Numbered from the stretch's first letter, positions 43,030 to 53,426 are shown. The stretch is 64,000 nucleotides of DNA from Sodaliphilus sp050873765 (GCA_050873765.1 JBNMJK010000001.1:37437-101436); one strand, 5' to 3'. Made by a program: numbers and translations. The notes: generated by a model from the sequence alone, not told the origin.

Positions 43030-43556
43030 ACTCCTGAGTAAAAAAAGCAAGTGCGAACATAAAATAAGATTGACTCCAGGCAGATGCCAATGATGGCCAC
43101 AGCCACTATCGCTGGCAAACACCGGGCACAAAAGTACTGAATAAAGGTGGAACTGGCAAATTTAATCCACTTTCCGCGAGGGGTTCTGCTATAAGCCATC
43201 AAGCCTATCACGGCTCCAATGATGGTGCCGATAAGCACGAAATTAGGGCCTGTGGCTATGCCTAAAAGCGCACCCATAATCGATGCCAGGCCCACATAGA
43301 GGTTGCCCGTGTTGTGGCCGTCGGGTTCGCCGTCGGGCTGATACCGCCGCAGCATCACCACAATGGCGGTGGCCATCGTCCATATGGCAATTTTCCACAC
43401 GGGCAAGGAGGCCGACTGAAAGAAGTCGGCCCAGTAGAGCAGCAACATTGCCACTAAGGCGGGCACAGCAGCCACCCACAGCGGCTTGATGGTGAGCACA
43501 AGCGCCACAATCAGCAGGCAGGAAGCTATGATGAGCGTAACAATCAAGAAAGTCAT
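43026..43556 (-). CDS. Small multi-pass membrane protein
   Basis: 176 residues with about five membrane helices (1-27, 29-46, 54-70, 88-119, 143-165). The Gly-rich helix GLASIMGALLGIATG and GTIIGAVIGLMAY resemble packing helices of DUF456-like proteins, but I cannot assign a family. It lies 43 bp after the 7TM-HD gene and overlaps the DUF4919 gene by 4 bp. Confidence 0.7.
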   Translation of the reverse strand: MTFLIVTLIIASCLLIVALVLTIKPLWVAAVPALVAMLLLYWADFFQSASLPVWKIAIWTMATAIVVMLRRYQPDGEPDGHNTGNLYVGLASIMGALLGIATGPNFVLIGTIIGAVIGLMAYSRTPRGKWIKFASSTFIQYFCARCLPAIVAVAIIGICLESILFYVRTCFFYSGV

Positions 43557-43599
43557 ATATTGCTATTTTCTTATTTCAATGATAAAATTTAATGATGTC

Positions 43600-45738
43600 T
43601 TATGCGCCGGCACTTGGCGAAGATGCAGCGGCAGATGCCTGTGGCGCGTTTTCCGCATCAGCTTGCTCCTCTTCACTGCCCTTGTGCGGAGTCACCTCTT
43701 CCGGATACTCTATGCGCTGGTGATACATGGAGCGCAGACGGTTGATAAACGTCTGCTTCACGATGGCGATTTCACGCAGGTTGATTGGAGCCTCGTCGAG
43801 CAGCCCGTCGCTTAGCTGGCTGGCCACCACCCTGTTCACAATGCCTGAAATGGTGGCCTCGTCGGGGTTCTTCAGACTTCGTGTGGCTGCCTCGCAGGCA
43901 TCAGCCATCATCACGATAGCCGTTTCCTTGCTTTGCGGATTCGGACCGGCGTAGGTGAAAGGTGCGGGGTCGATTTCCACATCAGGATTGGCCTTGCATG
44001 CCATGGCGTAGAAATATTTTGTGCGACCCTTGCCGTGGTGCTGCTCAATGAAGTCGCAAATGGCCTTTGGCAACTTATATTTAGCGGCACGCTTCATGCC
44101 GTCGCTCACATGGTTGATGACGATTTGCGCGCTCTGCACAGGGTCGAGGCTGTCGTGAGGGTTCACGCCATACTGGTTTTCGGTGAAGAAGGCAGGATTC
44201 TCTATTTTTCCCACATCGTGATACAGCGCGCCGGCACGCACCAGCTGCACATTGGCATTGATGACTGATGCCGCCTCACACGCCAGATTGGCCACCTGCA
44301 GCGAGTGCTGGAAAGTGCCGGAGCATTTGGTTGACATTTCGCGCAGCAGCGGACTGTTGGTGTCGGAGAGCTCCACCAGGGTCATGGTGGAGGTGAATCC
44401 AAATATCTTTTCAACCAAGAAAATCAGCACATAAGAGAACGCCAGCAGCACGGAGTTGAGGGCAAACTTCACAAAGTTGTGCCAGTTGTTGTAGGGAGGT
44501 GCGGCGTAGTAGTTGTAAAACTCAGAGAAGCTGGCGAAGTTCTTGTTGATGGCGGTCATCGACAGATACACCAGCGTGTAGCCCAAAAACACGAAGAAGG
44601 CGCAGCGAATGAGATGGGCGCGGCGCGAGAAGTCGTGCATCGATGTGATGGCAATGTTGCCGATAAGGAACTGCATGATGATGAACTCCGCGCGGTCTTT
44701 CGCCACAATGGAGCAGATCACCACCATCACCATGTGGCTGAAGAATGCGGTACGCGAGTCGGTGAACGCGGTGATGACAATCGGCACCAGCGCAAATGGC
44801 ACCAGGTAGATTTGCCACCACAGCCTCACAGAAATGACTTCCACAAACACGATGAACAGGGTGATGAACACAATCAGGAACACCATTTTGCGGAACTCCG
44901 AGAAGGTGCGGCTTCTGAACAGATACATGAACGCGAAGAACGACGCCATCATCAGCGACACCAGGGTGCACTGTCCCATCCAGCTCCAGATGTGGCTTCC
45001 CTCCTTCTCATTGATTTCCACCGTGCGGTTGTAGCACTGGCCTAAGGTGTTGGCCACCTCAGGGGTGACGATGTCGCCTTTCCTGATAATGAGGCTTCCC
45101 TTGGTGACGATGCCGTCGGGCAGCCGTGCCGACTCAATGGCGGCGATGAATTGCTTCGAGCTCTTGGCGTCGTCCTTGGCAAGGTTGGGGGCAAGCAGTT
45201 CGCCTGCCTCTATTTCGCCCACGATGGTGGCACCTGAGCTGTTGGGCGGGCAGATGAGATCGAGCTTTTTCAGCACCTGCTCCGTGGTGAACAGACTGGC
45301 GGTGGGAATGTTCTCATCGTCTTCGCTGATATATTTCATTTTACGGGTGCTCTCGTCGATGATGCCCTTGTCGAGACACGTCTTCACTTTGCTCACGATG
45401 GCCATGCGCACAGCCAGCGGCACATCGGGGTGCGACTGCACAATCGAATCGAGCGCATGGAGCCGGTTGATGCGGCTTTCGTCATCGTAGCGCTCATAAA
45501 TGGGCACAAACTCCTCCTTCACCCTTTTCACGGCCAGTGCCGTGTCGGGATAGTGATCCACATCGAAAGGCGCCTTGTAGTCTTCATACGCCCACTTGGT
45601 GTCCACCTTGTAGGAGCGCAGACACTCAGGAATCTGAAGCTCAGTTTCGGGCAGGAAGTAGGTGATGAGCAGCACCGACAGCACGGTAAGCCCGATGTTG
45701 GCAAGCAGTTTGTATTTTGTATTGTTTTTATAATCCAT
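43600..45738 (-). CDS. 7TM-HD phosphohydrolase (PgpH-like)
   Basis: 712 residues. The N-terminal extracytoplasmic 7TMR-HDED domain (~60-260), a bundle of about seven helices (~270-470), and an HD domain (~480-650) with YHDVGK near 506-511 plus downstream His/Asp ligands match the PgpH/YqfF family, whose studied members hydrolyse c-di-AMP. The C-terminus ends in an Ala/Ser-rich low-complexity tail (QASAAASSPSAGA). It follows the RelA/SpoT gene by 66 bp, an intriguing pairing because (p)ppGpp inhibits PgpH-type enzymes in Firmicutes. Confidence 0.9.
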   Translation of the reverse strand: MDYKNNTKYKLLANIGLTVLSVLLITYFLPETELQIPECLRSYKVDTKWAYEDYKAPFDVDHYPDTALAVKRVKEEFVPIYERYDDESRINRLHALDSIVQSHPDVPLAVRMAIVSKVKTCLDKGIIDESTRKMKYISEDDENIPTASLFTTEQVLKKLDLICPPNSSGATIVGEIEAGELLAPNLAKDDAKSSKQFIAAIESARLPDGIVTKGSLIIRKGDIVTPEVANTLGQCYNRTVEINEKEGSHIWSWMGQCTLVSLMMASFFAFMYLFRSRTFSEFRKMVFLIVFITLFIVFVEVISVRLWWQIYLVPFALVPIVITAFTDSRTAFFSHMVMVVICSIVAKDRAEFIIMQFLIGNIAITSMHDFSRRAHLIRCAFFVFLGYTLVYLSMTAINKNFASFSEFYNYYAAPPYNNWHNFVKFALNSVLLAFSYVLIFLVEKIFGFTSTMTLVELSDTNSPLLREMSTKCSGTFQHSLQVANLACEAASVINANVQLVRAGALYHDVGKIENPAFFTENQYGVNPHDSLDPVQSAQIVINHVSDGMKRAAKYKLPKAICDFIEQHHGKGRTKYFYAMACKANPDVEIDPAPFTYAGPNPQSKETAIVMMADACEAATRSLKNPDEATISGIVNRVVASQLSDGLLDEAPINLREIAIVKQTFINRLRSMYHQRIEYPEEVTPHKGSEEEQADAENAPQASAAASSPSAGA

Positions 45739-45804
45739 TCAAAAGCTGAATAATTGACCTCGCACCATACTGTATGGCTGCGAGGGAATGAATAATCGGG
45801 TTGT

Positions 45805-48039
45805 CTATCTAACGCGCACCGCCGAGGTAACGCCCTTCACCTTCTTCAGCCGCTTGCACAGCTTTGTCACGATGTCGGTGTCATCGACAAGGGCTTCCAG
45901 CTCGGCGTGGAACACGCCCTCGTCGGCGCTAATGTTGAGCCGACGCATGTTCAGCGACAGGTTGGTGGAGATCAGATAGATGATTTCTTGCAGTATGCCC
46001 TGGCGGTCGATACCCTCCAGGCTGAGGGTGACGTTGAATTTCTTGGCCTTGGTTTCCCAGTGCGTCTGCACAATGCGTCCGCCAAAACTGCTTTTCAGCC
46101 TGTTGGCCACTTCGCAGTCCATCTTGTGCACCACCACCTCGTTCTTGTCGTTGATGAATCCAATCACCGTGTCGCCAGGAATCGGGTTGCAGCAGTCGGC
46201 TATGCGGTAGTTGCTCTTGCCGTTCTCGGTGCGCAGCTCATACACCTTTTTCGTGTCGATTTTACCGTCGGCCGGCACCACTTCCGTTTCGTTGGGGTCG
46301 CTGCCCCTTCCGCTGAATGGGTTCATTAGTCGGCCAAGCAGACTTCTGGAGGTGCGTTTGAACACTTTGAGCATACTTGCCGACAGCGCAATCTCATTGT
46401 TGGCCACCATCTGATACAGCTCGTCTCTGCTTTTCACGCGCTCCGCTGTCACGATGCGGTTGATGTGGTCGATAGAGGCTTCCACATCGTTGTCGGTCAG
46501 GAATTTCTTCAGCATTTCCTCGCCCTTGGTGATGAGGGCGCGACGGTCGTGGCGGAGTGCCGCCCTCAGCCGAGTCTTACCCTTGGCCGTGACGAGGAAC
46601 TTGTCCCATTCCGGGCTTGGCTGCTGCGACTGGCTTGTGAGCACCTCCACCTGGTCGCCACTGGCGAGCTTGTGTGAAATGGGCACCAGCTTATGGTTGA
46701 TTTTGCCGGCTATGCAGTGTGTGCCCAGCTCGGTGTGGAGCGTGAACGCCAAGTCGAGCACCGAGGCATCTTTCGGGAGCGTGATTAGCTCGCCTTTTGG
46801 GGTGAACACCACAATCTCGCTGGCAAACAGGTTGAGCTTGATGGTGTCGAGGAAGTCGATAGCGTTAGGCTCTGGGTTCTTGAGAATGTCTTCAATGGTC
46901 TGGAGCCATGCCGCGAGTTCGCTTTCCTCCTCGCCTTCGCCTATTTTATATTTCCAGTGGGCAGCAAAGCCACGCTCGGCAATGTCGTCCATGCGCCGGC
47001 TTCTGATCTGCACTTCCACCCAGTTGCCGTCGGGCCCCATCACGGTCACGTGTAGCGCGCGGTAGCCGTTGGCCTTCGGATTGCTGATCCAGTCACGCAG
47101 GCGGTCGGGGTGCATCTGGTAGAGGTCGGTGATTTCGCTGTAGATGTTCCAGCAGATGCGTTTTTCGTCGGCCTCGTTGTCGCATTCAAACACGATGCGT
47201 GCCGCATAGTAGTCATACACCTGGTCGAACGGAATGTGCTTGGTTTCCATCTTTTTCCAGATGGAGTAGTGCGACTTGATGCGCGCCTTGAACTCATATT
47301 TCAGCCCCATCTTGTGGAGCCGCTCATTGATTGGCGCTGCAAAGCGAGCAAAAATCTCCTTGTTGTGCGGCGTGTTGGCCACAATTTGGTCCTCTATGGC
47401 CTTGTATTCTTCGGGGTGCTCATACTTGAAGCTCAGGTCTTCAAGTTCGGTTTTGATGGCAAACAGGCCCAGGCGGTGCGCCAGCGGAGCGTAGATGTAG
47501 AGGGTTTCGCCCGCAATTTTGTATTGTTTGGCAGGGGGCATCGACTGTAGGGTGCGCATATTGTGCAGGCGGTCGGCCATCTTGATGAGAATCACCCGAA
47601 TGTCGTCGCTCATGGTGAGCAGGAGCTTGCGGAAGTTTTCGGCCTGAGCCGAGGCGTGAACACCGAAAATACCGCCTGATATCTTGGTGAGGCCATCCAC
47701 AATCTGGGCAATTTTCTTGCCGAACATAGCCTCGATGTCCTCGGTGGTGTATTCAGTGTCTTCCACCACATCGTGGAGCAGGGCTGCGCAAATCGACGTG
47801 GAGCCCAAACCTATCTCCTGGCTCACAATCTGTGCCACGGCTATAGGGTGCATGATATAAGGCTCACCCGACCGGCGGCGCACGCCCTTGTGTGCCTCAC
47901 GGGCAAACTTATATGCCTTTTCAATAATCTCCACCTTTTTGCGGTGATTGCTATGCAAATAGCCGTTGAGAAGGTTTTGATAGGCATTCTCTATCATCAT
48001 ATCTTCTTCTTGTGGTGTCATTTTTACTACATCTGCCAT
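45805..48039 (-). CDS. rsh: Bifunctional RelA/SpoT (p)ppGpp synthetase/hydrolase
   Basis: 744 residues. The hydrolase HD domain is intact (YIMHPIAVAQ, LLHDVVEDT with His89-Asp90, KMADRLHNMRTL). The synthetase domain (~240-360) has YDYYAARIVF, NGYRALHVTVMGPDG and VEVQIRSRRMDDIAERGFAAHWKYK. TGS (~405-465) and C-terminal ACT (~668-744) regulatory domains follow. As in most Bacteroidota, it should both make and degrade (p)ppGpp in the stringent response. TAAGTTTG on the minus strand (48097-48090) is a -7 element about 50 bp before the start. Confidence 0.95.
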   Translation of the reverse strand: MADVVKMTPQEEDMMIENAYQNLLNGYLHSNHRKKVEIIEKAYKFAREAHKGVRRRSGEPYIMHPIAVAQIVSQEIGLGSTSICAALLHDVVEDTEYTTEDIEAMFGKKIAQIVDGLTKISGGIFGVHASAQAENFRKLLLTMSDDIRVILIKMADRLHNMRTLQSMPPAKQYKIAGETLYIYAPLAHRLGLFAIKTELEDLSFKYEHPEEYKAIEDQIVANTPHNKEIFARFAAPINERLHKMGLKYEFKARIKSHYSIWKKMETKHIPFDQVYDYYAARIVFECDNEADEKRICWNIYSEITDLYQMHPDRLRDWISNPKANGYRALHVTVMGPDGNWVEVQIRSRRMDDIAERGFAAHWKYKIGEGEEESELAAWLQTIEDILKNPEPNAIDFLDTIKLNLFASEIVVFTPKGELITLPKDASVLDLAFTLHTELGTHCIAGKINHKLVPISHKLASGDQVEVLTSQSQQPSPEWDKFLVTAKGKTRLRAALRHDRRALITKGEEMLKKFLTDNDVEASIDHINRIVTAERVKSRDELYQMVANNEIALSASMLKVFKRTSRSLLGRLMNPFSGRGSDPNETEVVPADGKIDTKKVYELRTENGKSNYRIADCCNPIPGDTVIGFINDKNEVVVHKMDCEVANRLKSSFGGRIVQTHWETKAKKFNVTLSLEGIDRQGILQEIIYLISTNLSLNMRRLNISADEGVFHAELEALVDDTDIVTKLCKRLKKVKGVTSAVRVR

Positions 48040-48176
48040 ATTTTTCCCAAGTTACTGCTCTTTTTTTTACATACCAGTTAAAGCAACTACAAACTTACAA
48101 ATTTCCCTTGAATTTCCCACATTATTCCCTCCACAATTTTTAGTGCCCTCATTAGCTTTGTCTGATATAAAAGAAA

Positions 48177-48210
48177 GAGCGCCAAGGTGATTTTTTCAAC
48201 CCTGGCGCTC
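48177..48210 (-). terminator. Terminator after the SusC/SusD pair
   Basis: GAGCGCCAAGG (48177-48187) and CCCTGGCGCTC (48200-48210) pair with one A-C mismatch. The minus strand then reads TTTCTTTT, so it ends transcription of the SusD gene. The rest of 48040-48262 holds only the rsh promoter area. Confidence 0.8.
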
Positions 48211-48262
48211 CTATTCTTAACCTAACGGTTTATTTCCCGAAAGTCATAATCTTAGTTTGTAG

Positions 48263-50017
48263 TTATTCTTCAACGTCCCACCAAACAGGTATTGTCCACA
48301 CGTCATCATCGTTGAAATGTGGCTGGATAGCTTTGAGTTGGGCTTCGTTGTAGTTCAGCTCGTGAGAACATTGCTTAATACGACGCCACATTTTACCTTC
48401 AGGTATGGCTCTCAAGGCAGCGGCATTCTGGTGATACTCGTATGGTATTGCCCAGCCCATGTAGTCCTTATAGTCGTGGCGGCGCATGTCGTTCCAGTTA
48501 ACAGTGGAGTAAAGCATGGCAATGAACTTCTGTGTCATGATTTTTTCCATTGTAATGTCGTCGGCCGTGCCGATAGCGCCATTGAGGAATGCTTCAATTT
48601 TAGCATCGTCCATCTGTCCGAAAGAAGGGCAGTTGTCGTAAGGCGAGCCAGTCCAGGTGGTCAACATCTTGTTCATTTCGTCAATGTTGGCCTTGATGCC
48701 ATTTTTGTAGGCCTGGAAAGCACCAGCCTTGTCACCTTTCTTGAATAGTACTTCAGCCTTAATGAACTGTGCTTCACTATAAGTGGCCCAAAGATAAGGA
48801 CTGTTAGGACGGATATACACATTGCCTGAAGATTGTGCCCAACCCACAGTGCCTCTGTCGTAAATAACAGAAGTTGTGTTATATACACCAGTTGAACCAG
48901 CAAATATACCTACATACACAGAGTCGGCTGCGCGTGAGGGAAGAGATGGACTCCAACCGGAATTGTCCTTAGTTCTCACAATAAAGTTAGACATACCGTT
49001 AGGAAGACGTACATCGGTGCTCATATCCACACCTTTACCTCTAATCCATGTTTTCTTTCCGTCGATATTGAACTGACGCCAACCGATAATTTTATCAGCG
49101 CGTGGGTCCTCAATGCCCTTGTTGTCGAAATTAACAAGTAGGTCAACCAACCATTTTGTTGGTAGCGTGGTGTGACGGTTTCCATTATAAGTCTGGTTCC
49201 AGTTCCAGTTGGTTTTCATCGGGTCGGTAGAGATGAAGTCCTTAGAGGTTTCCTTCGTATCTTCTGCGAGGATATAAGTGTCGTCGTCGATTGAAGATTG
49301 CGCTTTAGAAATGCAGTCGAGAATCATCTCAGGATCATAATACTTCGACTTCTTAGAGAGTTGGTTAAGAGTTCTTGCTTTCAGCAAATATGCCATTTTG
49401 AGCCATTTCTGCACATTGCCACCATTCCAGCTATCGCCTTCAGCAAGCGAAGGAGTGTTGGGTTTCTGTTCGGTGTTGAACAGCTCAATGGCTTCGTCGA
49501 TGTTTTTCAAGCACTCTGTGTAGATGGTTTCCCCATTGTCGTATTTAGGATGAGCTGAGGTGGAAACAGCCTCGAAATAAGGCATTTCACCATACATGTC
49601 GGCCATAAGTAAGAATCCGTACGACTTCAGCACTTGCGCAGCTGCGGCATAGTGGTAAGCGCCAGTTTCTTTAGCTTTCTCATACATTTGCACTACGCTT
49701 GGTCCGGCGCCCACAAAGAATTGTTGGTAAGGCGTGGTGCTCAAGCTCGCTGTGGCTTCCCACTGGGCAGAGCACCCGTCACGAATCACGCGGGAGGTTG
49801 ATGTAAAGGCTCCACAAATGAATTGTGAGCGGAAGCCATGAGCGCCAGTTGCGTACCCTAAGTGGTACTGAACCCAAGGCAGCAGTTTGCTCACAGAAAC
49901 AGTTTCCAGGGCAGGAGTGTTGGGGTCGTCGTTAATGTTGAGGTAGTCGTTACACGACACCATTGACGCACTAATCGATAGCGCCAAGACCCCTATAAAT
50001 ATATTTTTAAATTTCAT
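48263..50017 (-). CDS. SusD/RagB-family surface lipoprotein (SusD-like_2)
   Basis: 584 residues. A signal sequence ends in the lipobox MVSC (Cys22), followed by NDYLNINDDPNTPA, the usual start of SusD-like_2 proteins. TPR-like helices and the conserved C-terminal motif NDMRRHDYKD are present. It sits on the outer face of the outer membrane as the lid and binding partner of the SusC-type transporter encoded 38 bp upstream. No glycoside hydrolase, sulfatase or regulator is nearby, so the ligand may be a peptide, small glycan or other nutrient. GC is lower than that of neighbouring core genes. Confidence 0.92.
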   Translation of the reverse strand: MKFKNIFIGVLALSISASMVSCNDYLNINDDPNTPALETVSVSKLLPWVQYHLGYATGAHGFRSQFICGAFTSTSRVIRDGCSAQWEATASLSTTPYQQFFVGAGPSVVQMYEKAKETGAYHYAAAAQVLKSYGFLLMADMYGEMPYFEAVSTSAHPKYDNGETIYTECLKNIDEAIELFNTEQKPNTPSLAEGDSWNGGNVQKWLKMAYLLKARTLNQLSKKSKYYDPEMILDCISKAQSSIDDDTYILAEDTKETSKDFISTDPMKTNWNWNQTYNGNRHTTLPTKWLVDLLVNFDNKGIEDPRADKIIGWRQFNIDGKKTWIRGKGVDMSTDVRLPNGMSNFIVRTKDNSGWSPSLPSRAADSVYVGIFAGSTGVYNTTSVIYDRGTVGWAQSSGNVYIRPNSPYLWATYSEAQFIKAEVLFKKGDKAGAFQAYKNGIKANIDEMNKMLTTWTGSPYDNCPSFGQMDDAKIEAFLNGAIGTADDITMEKIMTQKFIAMLYSTVNWNDMRRHDYKDYMGWAIPYEYHQNAAALRAIPEGKMWRRIKQCSHELNYNEAQLKAIQPHFNDDDVWTIPVWWDVEE

Positions 50018-50055
50018 ATTATCGTCTGTTTTTATGTATTTAACAATAAATCATG

Positions 50056-53000
50056 TTAGAATGTGAGGTTCACACCGAAAGTGAAACTTGCTGTGGAAGG
50101 CACAGAGCAGTAATCAATACCTGTGGCACCAGAGCCAGTGATACCAGATCCTGCAGATGAAGATTCTGGGTCACCACGGTAGTTGGTAAACAGAAGCAGA
50201 TTGTTGGCAGTAGCATTGATAGACGCAGCCTTAATCACCTTAGTCTTGGCGAGCAAGTCCTTTGGCAGAGTGTAAGTAAGAGCAATAGTTCTCAATCGCA
50301 GAGAGTTAACTTTGGTGATAAAGTTTGTGGCCTCCAGATGATAGTAGTCGGTATAATAGCGCTGAATCATTTCTTTTCCCGACACCTTAGCACCAGAAAG
50401 TGTGTAAGTTTCGTTGGCGTTGAATGTGAAAGTTTTATCTACATACTTTCCTCCTTCTTCAACTACGCCTGAGATCACGAGTTGGTCACGGTTTGCTGTG
50501 AGGTCGCTCATACCGTTCTTTACCATGTAGTAGTCGGTAGCATTGTAGATGTCGCCACCCACACGGAATTCCCATGCCATATTGAGTGTGAAGTTCTTGT
50601 AAGAGATGGTGTTGTTCCATCCGCCTTGGAATTTTGGCTCACGATTGCCGCAATACACGCGGGTGCTGTTATTGTATGTTGGCATGCCATCACTATTGAG
50701 AATCACTTTACCATCTTCTGTACGTTTCCAATTGTAGCCTGAAATACCCATAAATACACCATTGTTGAATGAAGCAGCCTGTGCTCCACCAAATTGCACG
50801 TCGGTGATGTAGAGAGCTTCAGTGCCTTGTGGCAAGTTCTTTACAGTGCCTCGGTTACCATAAATATTCAAGCTCGTTTCCCAAGTGAAGTCCTTGGTTT
50901 GAACAGGTGTGCCACCAATGGTGAGCTCCATACCTTTGTTGTACACGTCACCAATATTCTGTGCGCAGAAAATATAGCCAGTGGATTGTGGACCGCGAGG
51001 CTTTACAATCTGGTCAAGGGAATTGTTGGTGTAATATGCGTAGTCAAATTTCAAGCGATTGTTCAAGAATCTCAATTCAAGACCAATTTCTGTTGACTCT
51101 GTCATTTCTGGCTTAAGAAGTGGATTACCACGAGTCCAGCTCGTTCCGTATCCAGTCAGGCCTCCAATCATTGATGCTGGTGAGTTCAGATAGGTGATTG
51201 TTGAATAAGGAGCGGCATCTTTACCTACTTTAGCCCAAGATGCTCGCACTTTACCAAAGCTCAGCCATTCAGGGCGAGCCTCACCCATCAGTTCTGTAAA
51301 TGCCACAGCGCCACTAACAGAAGGATAGAAGTATGAGCGGTTGGCTTTTGGCAGCGTTGACGACCAGTCGTTTCGGCCTGTAACTGTCACGAACACAGCA
51401 TTACGCCAGTCAGCACGAAGTTCGCCATATACGCCCACCAGACGATGGCGGCTTAAATAAGTCTTGAAGAACTTGTCATCGGTAGCGATATTTTCAAAGG
51501 AGTAGAATCCGGGTATGATAAAGTTCCAACCATAGCGGTAATTGTAGTTCGAGCGAGTGTAGTCGGTAGCTGTACCAAGCATCAGGTTGATATTGAAATC
51601 ACCGAATTGCTTGTTGAAGTTTGTCATCAAGTTGGTGGAAAGGTAGCGATAGCGTAGAGAGTTTTCGCTCATCATACCATTTTGCCAAAGCATTTTCACT
51701 GCAGCGTTTTCAGCAATGCGGTTGCTGTTTTCTGTAGTGTAGGAGTCAACACCCATGCGATAGGAAACCCACCACCAGCTGGTGAGGTCGGCTTTCACGC
51801 TGAAACTGCCAGTAAAGCGTTCGGTATTATCTTTCAAGCAGTAGTTGTCGAGCATCCAGTATGGATTTTCCACGTCAGCCTCAAGACCCTGGTTGCCGGC
51901 AAACATACGGTATTTGGTGCCATCTTCATTCAGGTAATGCTTCATATTTTCGCTGCGCGACCAACCATAAAGAGCTTCCATGGAGCCACTTCCGCTGGAG
52001 TTGTATAGGCCACCAGAAGTAAGCGTCTTGTTGGTGCGTGATTGAGAATATGCAGCATTGGCATTGAAGGTGAAAATCTTATATTTTTGCTCGCCATTGA
52101 AACGGAAAGTGGTTTTGGAGAAACCGGTAGTGGGAACAATGCCGTCTTGATCGTAATACGAGCCAGAGAGGAAGAAATTACCATTTTTATTGCCGCCACT
52201 CACGCTTAAGTTGGTGTCCCAAATGCCGCCATTCTGGAAGAAGTCGCCAATATTGTCGTAGATCTGATCGCCAGCGGCATATTCAGCACCCCAAGAAGAA
52301 GTGATAGTGGTTTCATCGAGGTTAGCGTTACCGTTTGAATCAAGACCGTTATACCTGCCTCGCTTATAACGAGTTTGAGTCTTAGGAAGGTTCTTCACCC
52401 AAGATGTGACGTATTTTAGGTTGAGGTTTACCTCCACATTTCCTTCCTTACCTTTCTTTGTAGTGATCAGCACCACGCCTGAAGCTGCTCGTGAACCATA
52501 AAGAGCCGAGGCGGCAGGGCCTTTCAGCACCGACATATTCTCTATGTCTTCAGGGTTGATATCCATAATACGGTTCGAGCTTGTGGTGGCTGCTGAGGTC
52601 ATGCCGTCGTAGGCCGAGTTACCGATGCTGGAAGTGGAGTTGTCATAAATCACACCATCAACCACAAACAGAGGCTGATTGTCGCGCTCGATCGATGTGC
52701 CACCACGAAGAATAATTTGGGCACCAGCTCCGGCTGCGCCAGAAGTTTGGGTGATTGTAACGCCCGCAATTTTACCAGCCAGAGAGTTTAGCGGGTTGGC
52801 GCTCTTGTTTTTCATCAGTTCATCCGACTTCAGCTCTTCTACTGCGTAGCCGAGCGACTTTTTGTCTTTCTTGATGCCGAGAGCGGTCACCACCACTTCA
52901 TCAAGATTGGTGGTGCCGTCGGCCAGCTGGATGTTCACTGTGGAGCCAGTGACTTTCACTTCCGTGGGCTTGGAGCCGATGTAGGTGACCACTAAAGTGC

Positions 53001-53244
53001 TGCCTTGCGCAGCCTTGATGGAGAACTTGCCGTCCACGTCGGTGGCGGCGCCAGTTTTTGTGCCCTTTACCATTACTGTGGCGCCAATCAGAGGTTCGCC
53101 ATTAAGGTCGGTAACGGTACCGGTAACTTTACCATTGCTTTGCGCCATAGCTGTGAAGCCGCTAAGGTTTTGACTGGTGGTCAAAGCCATAGGTGCGCCA
53201 CAGGCAATCATAAGCGAAGCAAGCAATACGAATTGTTTCTTCAT
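50056..53244 (-). CDS. SusC/RagA-family TonB-dependent transporter
   Basis: 1062 residues. Signal peptide, then a carboxypeptidase-like beta-sandwich (~38-115; GTVTDLNGEPLIGATVMVKGT), plug domain (~130-240; with LNSLAGKIAGVTI, ILRGGTSIERDNQPLFVVDG and GSRAASGVVLITTKKG), and a 22-strand barrel ending in an aromatic C-terminus (FTFGVNLTF). It imports a substrate delivered by its SusD partner using TonB energy. It is the first gene of the two-gene unit. The substrate is unknown. Confidence 0.94.
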   Translation of the reverse strand: MKKQFVLLASLMIACGAPMALTTSQNLSGFTAMAQSNGKVTGTVTDLNGEPLIGATVMVKGTKTGAATDVDGKFSIKAAQGSTLVVTYIGSKPTEVKVTGSTVNIQLADGTTNLDEVVVTALGIKKDKKSLGYAVEELKSDELMKNKSANPLNSLAGKIAGVTITQTSGAAGAGAQIILRGGTSIERDNQPLFVVDGVIYDNSTSSIGNSAYDGMTSAATTSSNRIMDINPEDIENMSVLKGPAASALYGSRAASGVVLITTKKGKEGNVEVNLNLKYVTSWVKNLPKTQTRYKRGRYNGLDSNGNANLDETTITSSWGAEYAAGDQIYDNIGDFFQNGGIWDTNLSVSGGNKNGNFFLSGSYYDQDGIVPTTGFSKTTFRFNGEQKYKIFTFNANAAYSQSRTNKTLTSGGLYNSSGSGSMEALYGWSRSENMKHYLNEDGTKYRMFAGNQGLEADVENPYWMLDNYCLKDNTERFTGSFSVKADLTSWWWVSYRMGVDSYTTENSNRIAENAAVKMLWQNGMMSENSLRYRYLSTNLMTNFNKQFGDFNINLMLGTATDYTRSNYNYRYGWNFIIPGFYSFENIATDDKFFKTYLSRHRLVGVYGELRADWRNAVFVTVTGRNDWSSTLPKANRSYFYPSVSGAVAFTELMGEARPEWLSFGKVRASWAKVGKDAAPYSTITYLNSPASMIGGLTGYGTSWTRGNPLLKPEMTESTEIGLELRFLNNRLKFDYAYYTNNSLDQIVKPRGPQSTGYIFCAQNIGDVYNKGMELTIGGTPVQTKDFTWETSLNIYGNRGTVKNLPQGTEALYITDVQFGGAQAASFNNGVFMGISGYNWKRTEDGKVILNSDGMPTYNNSTRVYCGNREPKFQGGWNNTISYKNFTLNMAWEFRVGGDIYNATDYYMVKNGMSDLTANRDQLVISGVVEEGGKYVDKTFTFNANETYTLSGAKVSGKEMIQRYYTDYYHLEATNFITKVNSLRLRTIALTYTLPKDLLAKTKVIKAASINATANNLLLFTNYRGDPESSSAGSGITGSGATGIDYCSVPSTASFTFGVNLTF

Positions 53245-53335
53245 ACGCTTTTGTTTTCAGTTAGTTAAATAGTTAATAGTATGGTTGATTAAGTCTCAAA
53301 TGCTTTGAGTGGTAAAACCGTATGTCTTTATTTTG

Positions 53336-53366
53336 CAAATATTGGAATTTTTTTATATGTGTGCAA
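53336..53366 (-). promoter_or_regulatory. Candidate promoter of the SusC/SusD operon
   Basis: On the minus strand TTG (53366-53364), a 20-bp spacer and AATATTTG (53343-53336) approach the consensus, with AA in place of the TA. The leader would be about 85 nt. A small palindrome CTCAAATGCTTTGAG lies within it. Confidence 0.45.
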
Positions 53367-53395
53367 GAAAAAAATTGTTTTTTAGAAAAAAAACT

Positions 53396-53426
53396 TATTT
53401 TTGCGAAACTTTTTGAGCTAACTTTG
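53396..53426 (+). promoter_or_regulatory. Candidate promoters of the beta-barrel receptor gene
   Basis: TATTTTTG (53396-53403) and TAACTTTG (53419-53426) both match the -7 consensus; an ATTG at 53374-53377 lies 18 bp before the first. The leader would be about 95-115 nt. Confidence 0.5.
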
